Assembly (NCBI RefSeq): GCF_001742285.1
Contig: NZ_MIEK01000018.1
Span: 1 to 54,861 of the forward strand
DNA length: 54,861 nucleotides
Reading direction: 5' to 3'
Source of the DNA: Enterococcus rivorum
Lineage (GTDB): Bacteria; Bacillota; Bacilli; Lactobacillales; Enterococcaceae
The translations under genes were made by a program, and so were the position numbers. The notes under the pieces are model-generated. The model did not search any database and was not told the origin of the DNA. It was given only the letters and a program-made list of their open reading frames with translations. Below are positions 1 to 9,847 of the stretch, one piece after another; within the stretch, counting starts at the first letter, position 1; every line of letters begins with the position of its first letter.

Positions 1-209
1 TGATCCCTCTTGTTTTTTAAACGGAACATTCTCTTTTTTTAGAAATCAAAAAAGTGAGGCAACAATCAGATGTATTTCTGACTATTGTCCCACTCTCCTT
101 ATAGAACGTTTAAAAGTTAGGATCAAAACAACATTTTTCTTACTTTACAGAAATGAAATGATTTCGAGTCAACTACTTTTTTCTTTTAAAAAGGAAACGT
201 CTTTTTAAT
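1..209. other. Intergenic region downstream of the Lon/PDZ protease gene
   Basis: No gene is visible here. The minus strand carries an imperfect hairpin at about 54-103 (arms around CAATAGTCAGA and TCTGATTG) followed by a T-run, which looks like a terminator. Its outer sequence GAGTGGGACA resembles the extragenic terminator-like repeats common in enterococci. A second weak A/T hairpin lies at about 187-207, just after the protease stop codon. Confidence 0.5.
54..103 (-). terminator. Terminator-like extragenic hairpin
   Basis: Read on the minus strand, GGGACAATAGTCAGA, a short loop and TCTGATTGTTGCCTC form an imperfect stem, followed by CACTTTTTT. It lies about 110 bases past the Lon/PDZ protease gene and could end the rsmD-coaD-protease transcript. 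The stem is interrupted, so this is a moderate call. Confidence 0.5.
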
Positions 210-1267
210 TTATTTCTCTTTTAGTGTCTCCAAATAGTCCAAAGCATCTTGAACTGTTTTTACGGGTACAATTTTCATGGTAGTATTAATTTTTGCGGCC
301 GCTTCTTTAGCCTCTTGATAATTTGTTTTGATTTTCGGTTCTTCTTTTTTCATTTCTTTAGTAATTTCATCATCTGGGGCAAAAAAGATTTCTGCGCCAT
401 TTTCGCTAGCAGTAACTACTTTTTTATCGATACCACCAATTCGTCCAACGATCCCTTGACTGTTGATCGTTCCTGTCCCAGCGATGTCATGCCCTTTTCG
501 AATCCCTTTACCTGTTAACTGTTCATAAGTCTCTAAAGTAAACATCAGACCTGCTGATGGACCACCAATATCCCCTGCATTAATTTCTACCGGAATTGAA
601 GGTTTTATCTCAGTATGGTCAGTTAAGCCTATACCAATCCCAGCCTTTTTGTCTGTAGGTAGTTCTATTAATTTTCCTGTTGCTTCTTTTTCGATGCCGT
701 CTTGTAAAAAGCTAATCGTCACTTCTTGTCCAATTTTTTGACTTTTTACGTAATCCATAAATTCTTCACTGCTCTTAAAGTTTTTTCCATCTACACTAAT
801 GACCGTATCTCCAACCGAAATTTTCCCATAAAAGTTGGAACTTTTATCGATTCCCAACACATAGACTCCTTTAAAATCCATTTTGTAGGGAACGTCAGCT
901 AACTTCAAAGCTTGTTCAATCGCAGCATTTTTAGAAGAATCCATATAATATTGTTGAATTCGATTGTACTCACTATTTGAGCTAGAGCCCATCAACTCTT
1001 CTTTACTAATTAAATCTTCAAATTTTGATAGTTTTGCTTTCGCTGCTGTAAATAATGTTGCTCGTCTCACACTAACTGTCGTTAAGTAAAACGCCCCTGA
1101 CTGGGTATCCTGTTTATTATCCACTGTAACAAACTGCTTCAAGTTTTCTGTTGTACCTGGCCCTTCTATGTAGTAAGGAAGAGGAATTAATATCCCCCCG
1201 ATTACTAATAGCGTAAATAATAAGGGCAGCATTGCTTTAATTGACAGCTTTTCTTTGCGATTTTCCA

Positions 1268-1268
<1 letters not shown>
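210..1268 (-). CDS. SepM/YlbL-family Lon-like serine protease with PDZ domain
   Basis: Membrane-anchored extracytoplasmic serine protease of the YlbL/SepM type (peptidase family S16). SepM processes a competence pheromone in streptococci; the substrate here is unknown. An N-terminal membrane anchor spans about residues 12-32, a PDZ domain about 130-200 (VYVLGI, then GDTVISVDG), and a Lon-type protease domain covers the C-terminal third. The catalytic Ser is in GGPSAGL (about residue 238) and the Lys in GGIDKK (about 282-283), which matches the Ser-Lys dyad of Lon. The length of 352 residues is normal. It is the last gene after rsmD and coaD, its start touching the coaD stop, so the three are probably co-transcribed. 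The same order is known from Bacillus (ylbH-ylbI-ylbL). Confidence 0.93.
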
Positions 1269-2318
<1,050 letters not shown>

Positions 2319-2360
2319 CGTATCACGCTCCTTTAAACTGCTCTTAGTATATCAAATATA

Positions 2361-2411
2361 ATGAAAAAAAAGATGAAAAATGTTTGAATTTCTCTAACAT
2401 TTTTCATCTTT
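2361..2411 (-). terminator. Rho-independent terminator after ylbG
   Basis: AAAGATGAAAAATGTT and AACATTTTTCATCTTT form a perfect 16-bp stem with an 11-base loop, followed on the minus strand by eight Ts. It separates the ylaN-to-ylbG genes from rsmD. Confidence 0.9.
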
Positions 2412-2415
2412 ACGT

Positions 2416-2763
2416 TTATACATTTTCTGCTAAACGAATCTGAGTACCGATCTCTTCCACTTCAAATCCTTCATCTTCGTATTGATAAGCAGCTTTGGTG
2501 CCAATTTTTTCCGCAAAATTCATTTCAACATCTGGACGATAAGAACGCTCTACTTTACGAACAAAGTGTAACCCGTTAATTTTTGTTTCTGCCATCTCAA
2601 TTTCTTCTTCATTCATATAAATCATGACATATTTCATTCTTCGAGAAATATATTGAATTAAACCATAACGTTTCAGCACTTTCAATTGTTTCAAACTATA
2701 TACCCAAACGACTAGACAGCGTCGCTTTTGAATGACAAATTCCTTTTCTTCATTAACTTGCAT
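2416..2763 (-). CDS. YlbG family protein (DUF2129)
   Basis: Small conserved cytoplasmic protein of Bacillota with no established biochemical role. The recognisable family core is KRRCLVVWVYSLKQLKVLKR followed by IQYISRRMKYVMIYMN. The start is set at the ATG at 2763 (protein beginning MQVNEEKEF, 115 residues) because GGAGG lies eight bases upstream; longer in-frame starts would run well into ylbF. The gene overlaps the end of ylbF by 11 bases, so they are coupled. In Bacillus ylbG sits in the same place, next to ylbF. Confidence 0.88.
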   Translation of the reverse strand: MQVNEEKEFVIQKRRCLVVWVYSLKQLKVLKRYGLIQYISRRMKYVMIYMNEEEIEMAETKINGLHFVRKVERSYRPDVEMNFAEKIGTKAAYQYEDEGFEVEEIGTQIRLAENV

Positions 2764-3181
2764 GACAATTTCCTCCACAACCATGGTTTCCTTTTTCAAA
2801 AAAAGGATTACCGACATCCACTTTGATTTCTTCAGAGATATTCTTAGCAATATTTAAACTAATAGCATCTAAGACTGATTGAACAGCCGTTTCAGAAAAA
2901 CGAAACTCAGCTACTTCTTCCGTCATGTCCAATGCTCGTTTCGCTTGCCTAACTGCTCGTTGCTTCTTTCGGAAATCAGGTGCATGGTTTCCATAGGCTT
3001 CAATTTTTTCAAAATCTTCTTTTGCAGATAAGAAGTCAGCTTGTTTTTTGATAACTTCCGGTGATGCATACATGTTTCTGCGGTTTTTTTTATATGTTTT
3101 AAACGTATTGCTTGTCAAAAGGGTCTCTACAAGCTTTTCCGCCTGATCTTCTAATTCAAAAAGTTGTTCTGTAACTATCAT
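2753..3181 (-). CDS. YlbF/YmcA family protein (RicF-like)
   Basis: Homologue of Bacillus YlbF (RicF), part of the RicA-RicF-RicT complex that affects RNase Y-dependent mRNA processing and binds iron-sulfur clusters. The protein is helical throughout and ends in a Cys pair, CGGNC, comparable to the C-terminal cysteines of RicF; this ending supports the assignment over a plain YmcA homologue. The ATG at 3181 (142 residues) is preferred; a GTG at 3190 overlaps the stop of the upstream gene and sits only three bases from GAGG. The neighbours ylbG and the CAP-domain gene match the Bacillus order. Confidence 0.85.
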   Translation of the reverse strand: MIVTEQLFELEDQAEKLVETLLTSNTFKTYKKNRRNMYASPEVIKKQADFLSAKEDFEKIEAYGNHAPDFRKKQRAVRQAKRALDMTEEVAEFRFSETAVQSVLDAISLNIAKNISEEIKVDVGNPFFEKGNHGCGGNCHAS

Positions 3182-3182
3182 G

Positions 3183-4307
3183 CTATTCACTTTCCTCTGT
3201 TGTTTGTGTCTTTTTATTTTCAGCCTCTTGTAATAAGACTAACACACTTTCTTTGGAAAATGCAACGCCGATGTTCTCATTTTCTTGATGAGCGAATCGA
3301 GAGTGATATAAAGAATCTGAGAACCAGTAAAGAGCTGTGAAAGAGGGATCAAAAACAGGTTCTGTAAAAATCCCAGTTGCTTTTCTTTGATCTATAGGGC
3401 TCATTTTTAGTAACTTCTGATATTCCTCATTTGTTAAAGTAAAGGAAACCGTCGCAAGATTTTCTTGTTGACTTTGATTCCAGTTTTCTAAACGGTCACT
3501 TGAAATAATTGATTTTTGATCTTTTTGTAACAGCTCGTATAACATTTTAGCATTTTTTTGACTTTCTGTATTAACGTAATAGGAAGGTAAGCCTTCTCTC
3601 ATTTTTATAAGGTTAATTACTCGAATTAATTGCTGGCTTTTTTCTGAATTAAGCGACTCATCTGACTTAATTACTTGAACCGATAGCGGCTCTCCTTCGT
3701 ATAATTGATAAGGCATCAAAGTTAGCAACATTTCATCGTTTAAATAGACTGTTGCAGTTAACTCACCACTACCTTGATTAAAAAATAAAATGGCAAATGT
3801 ATCGTTATCAAATGCTATCAATGGCCGATAGTTCATATCTTCTTCGGTTAACTCTATATCATATTTTTGACTTTCATATGTAAAAGCAAAGTTGGAATAA
3901 ATTGTTGTTAGTTCCGATACTTCTGATAAAGTCATATCAAGATTGAAGGGTTTTGTATGTTCCGTCTCATTAAACGCCTTAATAGCTAAAATTCGTTCAC
4001 TGCGTACATTCACTTCAAGATACTCGCTATCCTGTGTACCATAAATCCAAAGTTCATAGTCAAAATTGGTTGCTTTTTTTTCTTTAGGTTCTCCAAATTT
4101 TTCAATGAACTCAGAAGTCTTTCCCTCAACATAAACAGCATATCCCGATGTTCTAATTTTTTCATAAGGTAAAGCATTGTGAGCGGTATCCCGCCCACTG
4201 CTTTGTATTTTTGGTTGTTCTTTTTCAGCAGGGAAAAAGACTGGCTGTAAGTAGCCAATCACTAAAACTGTAAAGAATACGGTTATGAAAGCTAAAAGTC
4301 GTTTCAT
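3183..4307 (-). CDS. Secreted CAP-domain protein with CAP-associated N-terminal domain
   Basis: Probable secreted or membrane-tethered protein, equivalent in position and layout to Bacillus YlbC. An N-terminal hydrophobic segment (LLAFITVFFTVLVIGYL) acts as signal or anchor. A CAP-associated domain follows (YAVYVEGKTSEFIEKFGEP, about residues 58-180), then a CAP/SCP-like domain in the C-terminal part (about 225-365, with REGLPSYYVN and a late FTALYWFSDSLYHSRFA). The CAP active-site histidines are not clearly recognisable, so catalysis should not be assumed. The ATG at 4307 follows GGGGAAAAAG; a GTG at 4319 has no ribosome binding site. It lies directly after pyc. Confidence 0.82.
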   Translation of the reverse strand: MKRLLAFITVFFTVLVIGYLQPVFFPAEKEQPKIQSSGRDTAHNALPYEKIRTSGYAVYVEGKTSEFIEKFGEPKEKKATNFDYELWIYGTQDSEYLEVNVRSERILAIKAFNETEHTKPFNLDMTLSEVSELTTIYSNFAFTYESQKYDIELTEEDMNYRPLIAFDNDTFAILFFNQGSGELTATVYLNDEMLLTLMPYQLYEGEPLSVQVIKSDESLNSEKSQQLIRVINLIKMREGLPSYYVNTESQKNAKMLYELLQKDQKSIISSDRLENWNQSQQENLATVSFTLTNEEYQKLLKMSPIDQRKATGIFTEPVFDPSFTALYWFSDSLYHSRFAHQENENIGVAFSKESVLVLLQEAENKKTQTTEESE

Positions 4308-4325
4308 CTTTTTCCCCACTTTAGA

Positions 4326-7300
4326 TTATTTTTCTTTCACTTCAATTAACAAGTCTCCAGAACTAATTGCTTCTTCTTCAATAACATAGATATGTTCAAT
4401 TACCCCATCAAATCTAGCTTCGATGGTCGTTTCCATTTTCATCGCTTCAGTAACCAACAGTGCTTGGCCTTTTTTAACTTTATCCCCTTTTTTAACTAAT
4501 ACTTGAAGGATCGAGCCTGACATAGTTGCACCAATTTGTTCTTTATTGGTTGGTTCAGCTTTACGTTTTGTTTGAACCGTTGATTTAATGGACATATCTT
4601 TAATTGAAATTTCCCGTCGTTGTCCATTTAGGTTAAAGAACAACACTCTATTCCCTTCGATATCAGGATCTCCAACTTCATCTAAACGAATAATTAGATT
4701 TTTTCCTTTTTCGATTTGAACTTCAACAATTTCTCCTTGACGAATCCCATTAAAGAATGTCGGTGTATCAAGAAGCGTTACATCCCCAAACATTTGATAA
4801 GATTTTTGATAATCTAAAAAGACTTGAGGATACATTAAATAACTTAAAACTTCTTCAAATTTTGGCTCAAAACCGATTTTTTCTGCTAATTCTTCTTTCA
4901 CTTTATCAAATTTAACTGGGGCTGCCAAACTTCCAGGTCGTTCTGTGAATGCTGGTCGACCTTTTAATATGATTTTTTGTAATTCTTTAGGGAAACCACC
5001 TACCGGCTGACCTAAATCTCCTTGGAAGAATGTTACAACCGATTCTGGGAAGCTTAATTCATCTCCATGATTGAATATATCCTCTTCAGTTAAATCATTT
5101 TGTACCATAAATAGCGCCATATCTCCAACCACTTTAGAAGAAGGAGTTACTTTTACGATATCCCCGAACATCAGGTTGACAGTGTGATACATCTTCTTAA
5201 TATCATCCCACTTGTTACCAAGCCCAACTGCTTTTGCTTGTTGCTGAAGGTTTGTATACTGTCCTCCTGGCATCTCGTGCATGTATACTTCCGTTTGTGG
5301 TGCATTCAAGCCATTTTCAAATGGTTTGTAATACATCCGCACATCTTCCCAGTAATGATTGATTTTTTGGACATTATCAACATTAATATCTGGTGTACGT
5401 GCGCCATTTACTAAAGCGTAATACAAACTACTCATACTAGGCTGAGCAGTTGCTCCGCTCATTGCACTAGTTGCTACATCGACAATATCTACTCCTGCTT
5501 TAGTCGCTGCAGAGTATGTGATGATACCATTTCCACTTGTATCATGTGTATGCAAATGAATAGGTAAATCGGTGGTCGCTTTCAACTCACTAATTAGTCG
5601 ATACGCAGCTTGAGGCATTAATAAGCCCGCCATATCTTTAATTGCAATAATATGAGCACCCATTTTTTCAAGTTCTTTCGCCATATTTATATAGTACTGG
5701 ACGTTATATTTCGCTCTTGTTGGGTCATTAATATCACCAGTATAACAAATTGCCGCTTCAGCAATCTTACCAGTATCTCTGACAGACTGGATGCTTTTCT
5801 CCATTTGAGGCAGCCAATTTAAGCTATCAAAAATACGGAAAACATCAATTCCTTGTTTAGCAGATTCTTTAATAAACTCTTCGATAACATTGTCAGGATA
5901 GTTTTGATAACCAACTGCGTTTGAGCCTCTAAACAGCATTTGTAACAGTGTATTAGGCATTAAACGACGAATTTTTCTAAGTCTTTGCCAAGGGTCTTCA
6001 TTTAAGAAACGATACGCCACATCAAAGGTTGCTCCACCCCACATTTCGCTAGAAAATAGTTCTGGAATTCCTTCGTCAGTTAAACGTGCAATTTCTTTGA
6101 AATCTTGTGTTCTCACTCTAGTTGCTAACAAGCTTTGATGAGCATCACGGAAAGTTGTATCTGTCAGTAGAACATTTTCTTGTTCTTTTATCCAATTAAC
6201 AACACCTTGTGCGCCAGATTTATCTAAGATATTTTTTGCTGTAACATAATCTTTACGAAGCTCTAAATCGGTTGGAATTCTAGGAACCTCAAAATATTTT
6301 TTCGTTGTTTTTTCAATTCCAGGGAAACCATTTACAGTAACTTCCCCAATGTATTTCATCGTTTTGTTGCCACGATCTCTTACTCTAGGAAATTCGAACA
6401 ATTGTGGCGTACTATCAATAAAGGTTGTTTTTGCTTCCCCTGTTTCAAATTGACGATGACTGACAACATTTTGTAAAAACGGTACATTGGTTTTTACACC
6501 ACGAATTCTAAACTCTTTTAAGCAACGTTGCATTTTTTGGATAGCTTTTTCAAAGGTGTGACCATGTGTACATACTTTTACTAGTAAAGAATCAAAATAG
6601 GGGGTCACTACTGCCCCTGAATACGCATTCCCCACATCTAATCGAACCCCAAAACCACCTGGCGAACGATACGTATCAATTTTACCTGTATCAGGCATAA
6701 AATGATTTAATGGATCTTCTGTCGTAATCCGACACTGAATTGCCGCTCCATTTAACATAATATCGTCTTGTTGTGGAATTTTCATATCCTTATGCAAATC
6801 CAACCCTTGAGCGATTTGTAGCTGAGAAACAACAATATCAATATCTGTAATCATTTCTGTAATGGTATGCTCTACTTGAACACGAGGATTAACTTCAATA
6901 AAGTAAAAATGATCTCCCTCAACTAAAAACTCTACTGTTCCAGCATTTATATAACCGACATGTTTCATTAATTGAACAGCTGCATCGCAAATTTCTTTTC
7001 GTTGCCTCTCATCCATTGAAACACAAGGCGCTACTTCTACGACTTTTTGGTGACGGCGTTGCACAGAGCAATCACGTTCAAACAAATGAATCACATTTCC
7101 ATGTTTATCTCCTAAAATCTGAACTTCAATATGTTTAGGATTGGAAATATATTTTTCAACATAAACTTCATCAGAACCAAAGGCTGCTTTTGCTTCACTT
7201 TTCGCCCGTTCATAGCCATCTCTTGCTTCTTTTTCATCATAAGCAACACGCATCCCTCGACCGCCACCGCCTAAAGCAGCTTTAATCATAATCGGGAATC

Positions 7301-7754
7301 CATGAGTACTTCCAAAAGCCAACACGTCTTCTACGGAATCAACAGGTCCATCTGATCCTGGGATGGATGCAATACCTGCTGCAACGGCTGCTTCTTTCGC
7401 TTTAATCTTATCCCCAAAAATATCTAAATGATGTAACGTTGGACCAACAAAAGTAAGTCCTTCTTGTTCACATCGCTTAGCAAACTCCAAATTCTCAGAA
7501 AGGAAACCATAACCAGGATGAATTGCATCTGCACCAGATTTTTTGGCAATTCTAATGATATCATCCATGTCTAAATAAGCCTCAATTGGTTTCTTTCCTT
7601 TACCAACTAAATACGATTCATCCGCTTTAAAACGATGAACAGAATATTCATCTTCAGCTGCGTAGATTGCAACTGTCCCGATATGCATTTCTGTGCAGGC
7701 TCTAAAAATACGAATGGCAATTTCTCCACGATTTGCTACTAAAACTTTTTTCAT
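4326..7754 (-). CDS. pyc: Pyruvate carboxylase
   Basis: Biotin-dependent anaplerotic enzyme that carboxylates pyruvate to oxaloacetate using ATP and bicarbonate. The biotin carboxylase domain is N-terminal (MKKVLVANRGEIAIRIFRA; ATP-grasp with GGGGRGMRVA). The carboxyltransferase domain covers roughly 530-1000 (LLTDTTFRDAHQS, and the metal-site LHTHDTSGN). The biotinyl carrier domain is at the C-terminus, with the biotinylated Lys in EAMKMET. The length of 1142 residues is typical of the single-chain enzyme. It follows ftsW by about 40 bases. This gene does not by itself make a full TCA cycle; in lactic acid bacteria it mainly feeds aspartate synthesis. Confidence 0.98.
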   Translation of the reverse strand: MKKVLVANRGEIAIRIFRACTEMHIGTVAIYAAEDEYSVHRFKADESYLVGKGKKPIEAYLDMDDIIRIAKKSGADAIHPGYGFLSENLEFAKRCEQEGLTFVGPTLHHLDIFGDKIKAKEAAVAAGIASIPGSDGPVDSVEDVLAFGSTHGFPIMIKAALGGGGRGMRVAYDEKEARDGYERAKSEAKAAFGSDEVYVEKYISNPKHIEVQILGDKHGNVIHLFERDCSVQRRHQKVVEVAPCVSMDERQRKEICDAAVQLMKHVGYINAGTVEFLVEGDHFYFIEVNPRVQVEHTITEMITDIDIVVSQLQIAQGLDLHKDMKIPQQDDIMLNGAAIQCRITTEDPLNHFMPDTGKIDTYRSPGGFGVRLDVGNAYSGAVVTPYFDSLLVKVCTHGHTFEKAIQKMQRCLKEFRIRGVKTNVPFLQNVVSHRQFETGEAKTTFIDSTPQLFEFPRVRDRGNKTMKYIGEVTVNGFPGIEKTTKKYFEVPRIPTDLELRKDYVTAKNILDKSGAQGVVNWIKEQENVLLTDTTFRDAHQSLLATRVRTQDFKEIARLTDEGIPELFSSEMWGGATFDVAYRFLNEDPWQRLRKIRRLMPNTLLQMLFRGSNAVGYQNYPDNVIEEFIKESAKQGIDVFRIFDSLNWLPQMEKSIQSVRDTGKIAEAAICYTGDINDPTRAKYNVQYYINMAKELEKMGAHIIAIKDMAGLLMPQAAYRLISELKATTDLPIHLHTHDTSGNGIITYSAATKAGVDIVDVATSAMSGATAQPSMSSLYYALVNGARTPDINVDNVQKINHYWEDVRMYYKPFENGLNAPQTEVYMHEMPGGQYTNLQQQAKAVGLGNKWDDIKKMYHTVNLMFGDIVKVTPSSKVVGDMALFMVQNDLTEEDIFNHGDELSFPESVVTFFQGDLGQPVGGFPKELQKIILKGRPAFTERPGSLAAPVKFDKVKEELAEKIGFEPKFEEVLSYLMYPQVFLDYQKSYQMFGDVTLLDTPTFFNGIRQGEIVEVQIEKGKNLIIRLDEVGDPDIEGNRVLFFNLNGQRREISIKDMSIKSTVQTKRKAEPTNKEQIGATMSGSILQVLVKKGDKVKKGQALLVTEAMKMETTIEARFDGVIEHIYVIEEEAISSGDLLIEVKEK

Positions 7755-7795
7755 TCTTTCACTCCTACCAGTTATTTAACCTTCAATTTATTTTT

Positions 7796-8989
7796 TTATT
7801 GCATTGTTAACATGTGATATTCTTGCTCCATTTTTTGCCTTTTCTCATCGGCACTGATGTTTAGGACAAAACCAACAGAAATTGATGTTATAAGCAAACT
7901 ATTGCCTCCATGACTTAAGAACGGAAAAGTGATTCCAGTTAATGGAATTATTCCTGTCAGACCTCCTAAGTTAATAAAAACTTGTAACAACATCATTGTA
8001 CCTATTCCAATACACATTAGTGCATTAAATGGACGTTTTGAACGAACACCTACTAAAATAATACGAGCGATTAAAAACATTAAAATTGCTAAGATAACCA
8101 ATGCGCCTACTAAACCTAACTCTTCCATAGTAATAGAAAAAATAAAATCAGAATACGCCTCAGGTAAAAAACCTTTTTTCTGGATACTATTTCCCAATCC
8201 CTTACCAAACCAACCGCCATTGCTCATCGCATAATATGAATTCGCTAATTGATGCCCTAAATTTCTCTCATCCACAAATGGATTAGTAAATATGGCAAAA
8301 CGGTTGTAAATATACTTATATTTAGCCGGAATAAAATTACCACCTGACAATATCAATAATTCGATTGCAGCAATACTACCTATAATTCCTACCCCACCTG
8401 CAATATACGTATACATATAATTAATGCCACTTGCTAATATAATAACGATCGCAATCAATGTGATAATTGCCGCATTACCAAAGTCAGGTTGAATAGCAAC
8501 TAAAAAAATTAACGAACCAACTAGAAGCATTGGTCGAAAAACTGCTTTTTTAAATTCTTTATCAATATATCGCTGCCTTCTGGCAAGGATATAAGACAAA
8601 TACCAAATCACCATGATTTTTAAATACTCCGCCGGCTGCATATTGAAGCTACCAATTGAAATCCACCCATCAGCTCCATTGATATTTGAACCTAACGGAG
8701 TAAATTTAACAAGTAACAACAATACAGATACAACTGTAATTGCAAACATAATAAATCCTTTATTTTGAAAGACACTTGTCTTCATCTTATAAATAAAAAA
8801 TATGGCTATGAGGCTAACTATCCAGAATAAAAATTGATTCGTAACCATTGAAGCCGCTGATTTACCTTGTTTCAGTGCATAGGTTGAAGTTGAACTATAA
8901 ACCATAATTAATCCAATAATACTCAATAAAATATATGGTATTCCGATACTATAATCTAACAAATGTCGCTTATTAACTTTTTTTGGCAA
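7796..8989 (-). CDS. ftsW: FtsW/RodA/SpoVE-family peptidoglycan glycosyltransferase, probably FtsW
   Basis: Polytopic SEDS-family protein that polymerises lipid II at the division septum together with a class B PBP. About ten membrane segments are visible in 397 residues. Family signatures include GADGWISIGSFNMQPAEYLKI, then NPFVDERNLGHQLANSYYAM and, near the end, GITFPFLSHGGNSLL. It starts with TTG at 8989, eight bases after AAGGAGG located inside the end of ylaN. Its location between ylaN and pyc is the conserved position of ftsW in Bacillota, which favours FtsW over RodA. Confidence 0.93.
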   Translation of the reverse strand: MPKKVNKRHLLDYSIGIPYILLSIIGLIMVYSSTSTYALKQGKSAASMVTNQFLFWIVSLIAIFFIYKMKTSVFQNKGFIMFAITVVSVLLLLVKFTPLGSNINGADGWISIGSFNMQPAEYLKIMVIWYLSYILARRQRYIDKEFKKAVFRPMLLVGSLIFLVAIQPDFGNAAIITLIAIVIILASGINYMYTYIAGGVGIIGSIAAIELLILSGGNFIPAKYKYIYNRFAIFTNPFVDERNLGHQLANSYYAMSNGGWFGKGLGNSIQKKGFLPEAYSDFIFSITMEELGLVGALVILAILMFLIARIILVGVRSKRPFNALMCIGIGTMMLLQVFINLGGLTGIIPLTGITFPFLSHGGNSLLITSISVGFVLNISADEKRQKMEQEYHMLTMQ

Positions 8990-8992
8990 AGT

Positions 8993-9295
8993 TTAAACCT
9001 CCTTGCCAAGTTCTTTTTTATCTTGTGTTTCTTCATATACATCACTATATAATTGATTCAATTGCTTTTCTAACCTACTAAGCAACTGATGTCCATCCTC
9101 TGAACTTAATATTCCAATTCGTATTGCATAAGTAACTTGACGTGAAAAACCATACATTTGGGTATCCACTACTTCCTCAAAAGCTTTACATTGTGAGATA
9201 CACATACTATTTTTCTGGTTCTTGATCAACATCATAATTCTTTCTGCATCATCATTTAATAGTTGAACGGCAAACTCTTTTGAAATAGATTCCAT
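8993..9295 (-). CDS. ylaN: YlaN family protein (UPF0358)
   Basis: Small cytoplasmic protein conserved in Bacillota. In Staphylococcus, YlaN has been linked to iron homeostasis through an interaction with Fur; that role is inferred here from family membership only. The conserved block CKAFEEVVDTQMYGFSRQV is present. The ATG at 9295 (MESISKEFAV, 100 residues) aligns best with my recollection of enterococcal homologues; a GTG at 9301, four bases after GGGAGG, is the alternative. It is the first gene of the run towards ftsW and pyc and has a promoter just upstream. Confidence 0.9.
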   Translation of the reverse strand: MESISKEFAVQLLNDDAERIMMLIKNQKNSMCISQCKAFEEVVDTQMYGFSRQVTYAIRIGILSSEDGHQLLSRLEKQLNQLYSDVYEETQDKKELGKEV

Positions 9296-9325
9296 TTGCA
9301 CTCAACCTCCCATCTTAATTATGTA

Positions 9326-9334
9326 ATTATAGCA
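9326..9334 (-). promoter_or_regulatory. Promoter of ylaN-ftsW-pyc, extended -10
   Basis: TATAAT on the minus strand at 9326-9331 is preceded by TGC, giving an extended -10. The -35 is weak (TTGTGA about 19 bases upstream). It lies about 30 bases before ylaN. Confidence 0.6.
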
Positions 9335-9818
9335 TAATTCTTAATCTTATTCACAAAAATTTTCTGAAAAAAATTTGTTTTAAAAATTTCTAACATTCCT
9401 ACTATCTGATTCTTTTTTGTCTATTTATTTTTTAAAAAGACCGATTTCAGTTATTTCATCTGTCATCAGTCTTCTCATTTTCAATTATTAATTTTTATAA
9501 AGGAAATGGAACCGTCACCGATAACTTTCACCAGTCATCTTCCTGTCTTTGACTTCTAGTATTCTTAGCAGTACTTGTAAATCTTTAAGCATAACGTTCT
9601 TAACTATCTTCGGAGATATCTACTTTTGTCTTGTCCGTCATTGTGCATTCTTCCTCTTTCTTCTATGGAATACAATCAATCCTTGAAGGTTTTAAGCTTT
9701 AAACTAAAAAAATAAGCTTCCGAAACAATTACATTCTATTGTTCTATCATAAAAAAGCACTTTTTCGAGATCCATTTATATTCTAACAGTAATTATCTGC
9801 GTTATCTATATTTTATAC
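9335..9818. other. Intergenic region without a clear gene (ylaN to recQ)
   Basis: AT-rich, no convincing open gene. On the minus strand around 9500-9660 there is AGAGGAAGA followed by ATG and a 13-codon reading frame (MTDKTKVDISEDS, then stop), and the same frame resumes later with hydrophilic residues (TSTAKNTRSQRQEDDW). This looks like either chance or a decayed small gene. I do not recognise a family. Confidence 0.4.
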
Positions 9819-9847
9819 AAAAAACGATGAGCAAGAGTTACTCATCG
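9819..9847 (-). terminator. recQ terminator containing the stop codon
   Basis: CGATGAG and CTCATCG form a 7-bp stem with a nine-base loop, followed on the minus strand by TTTTTTG. The recQ stop codon (9838-9840) lies inside the loop, so the hairpin begins within the last codons of the gene. Confidence 0.82.
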
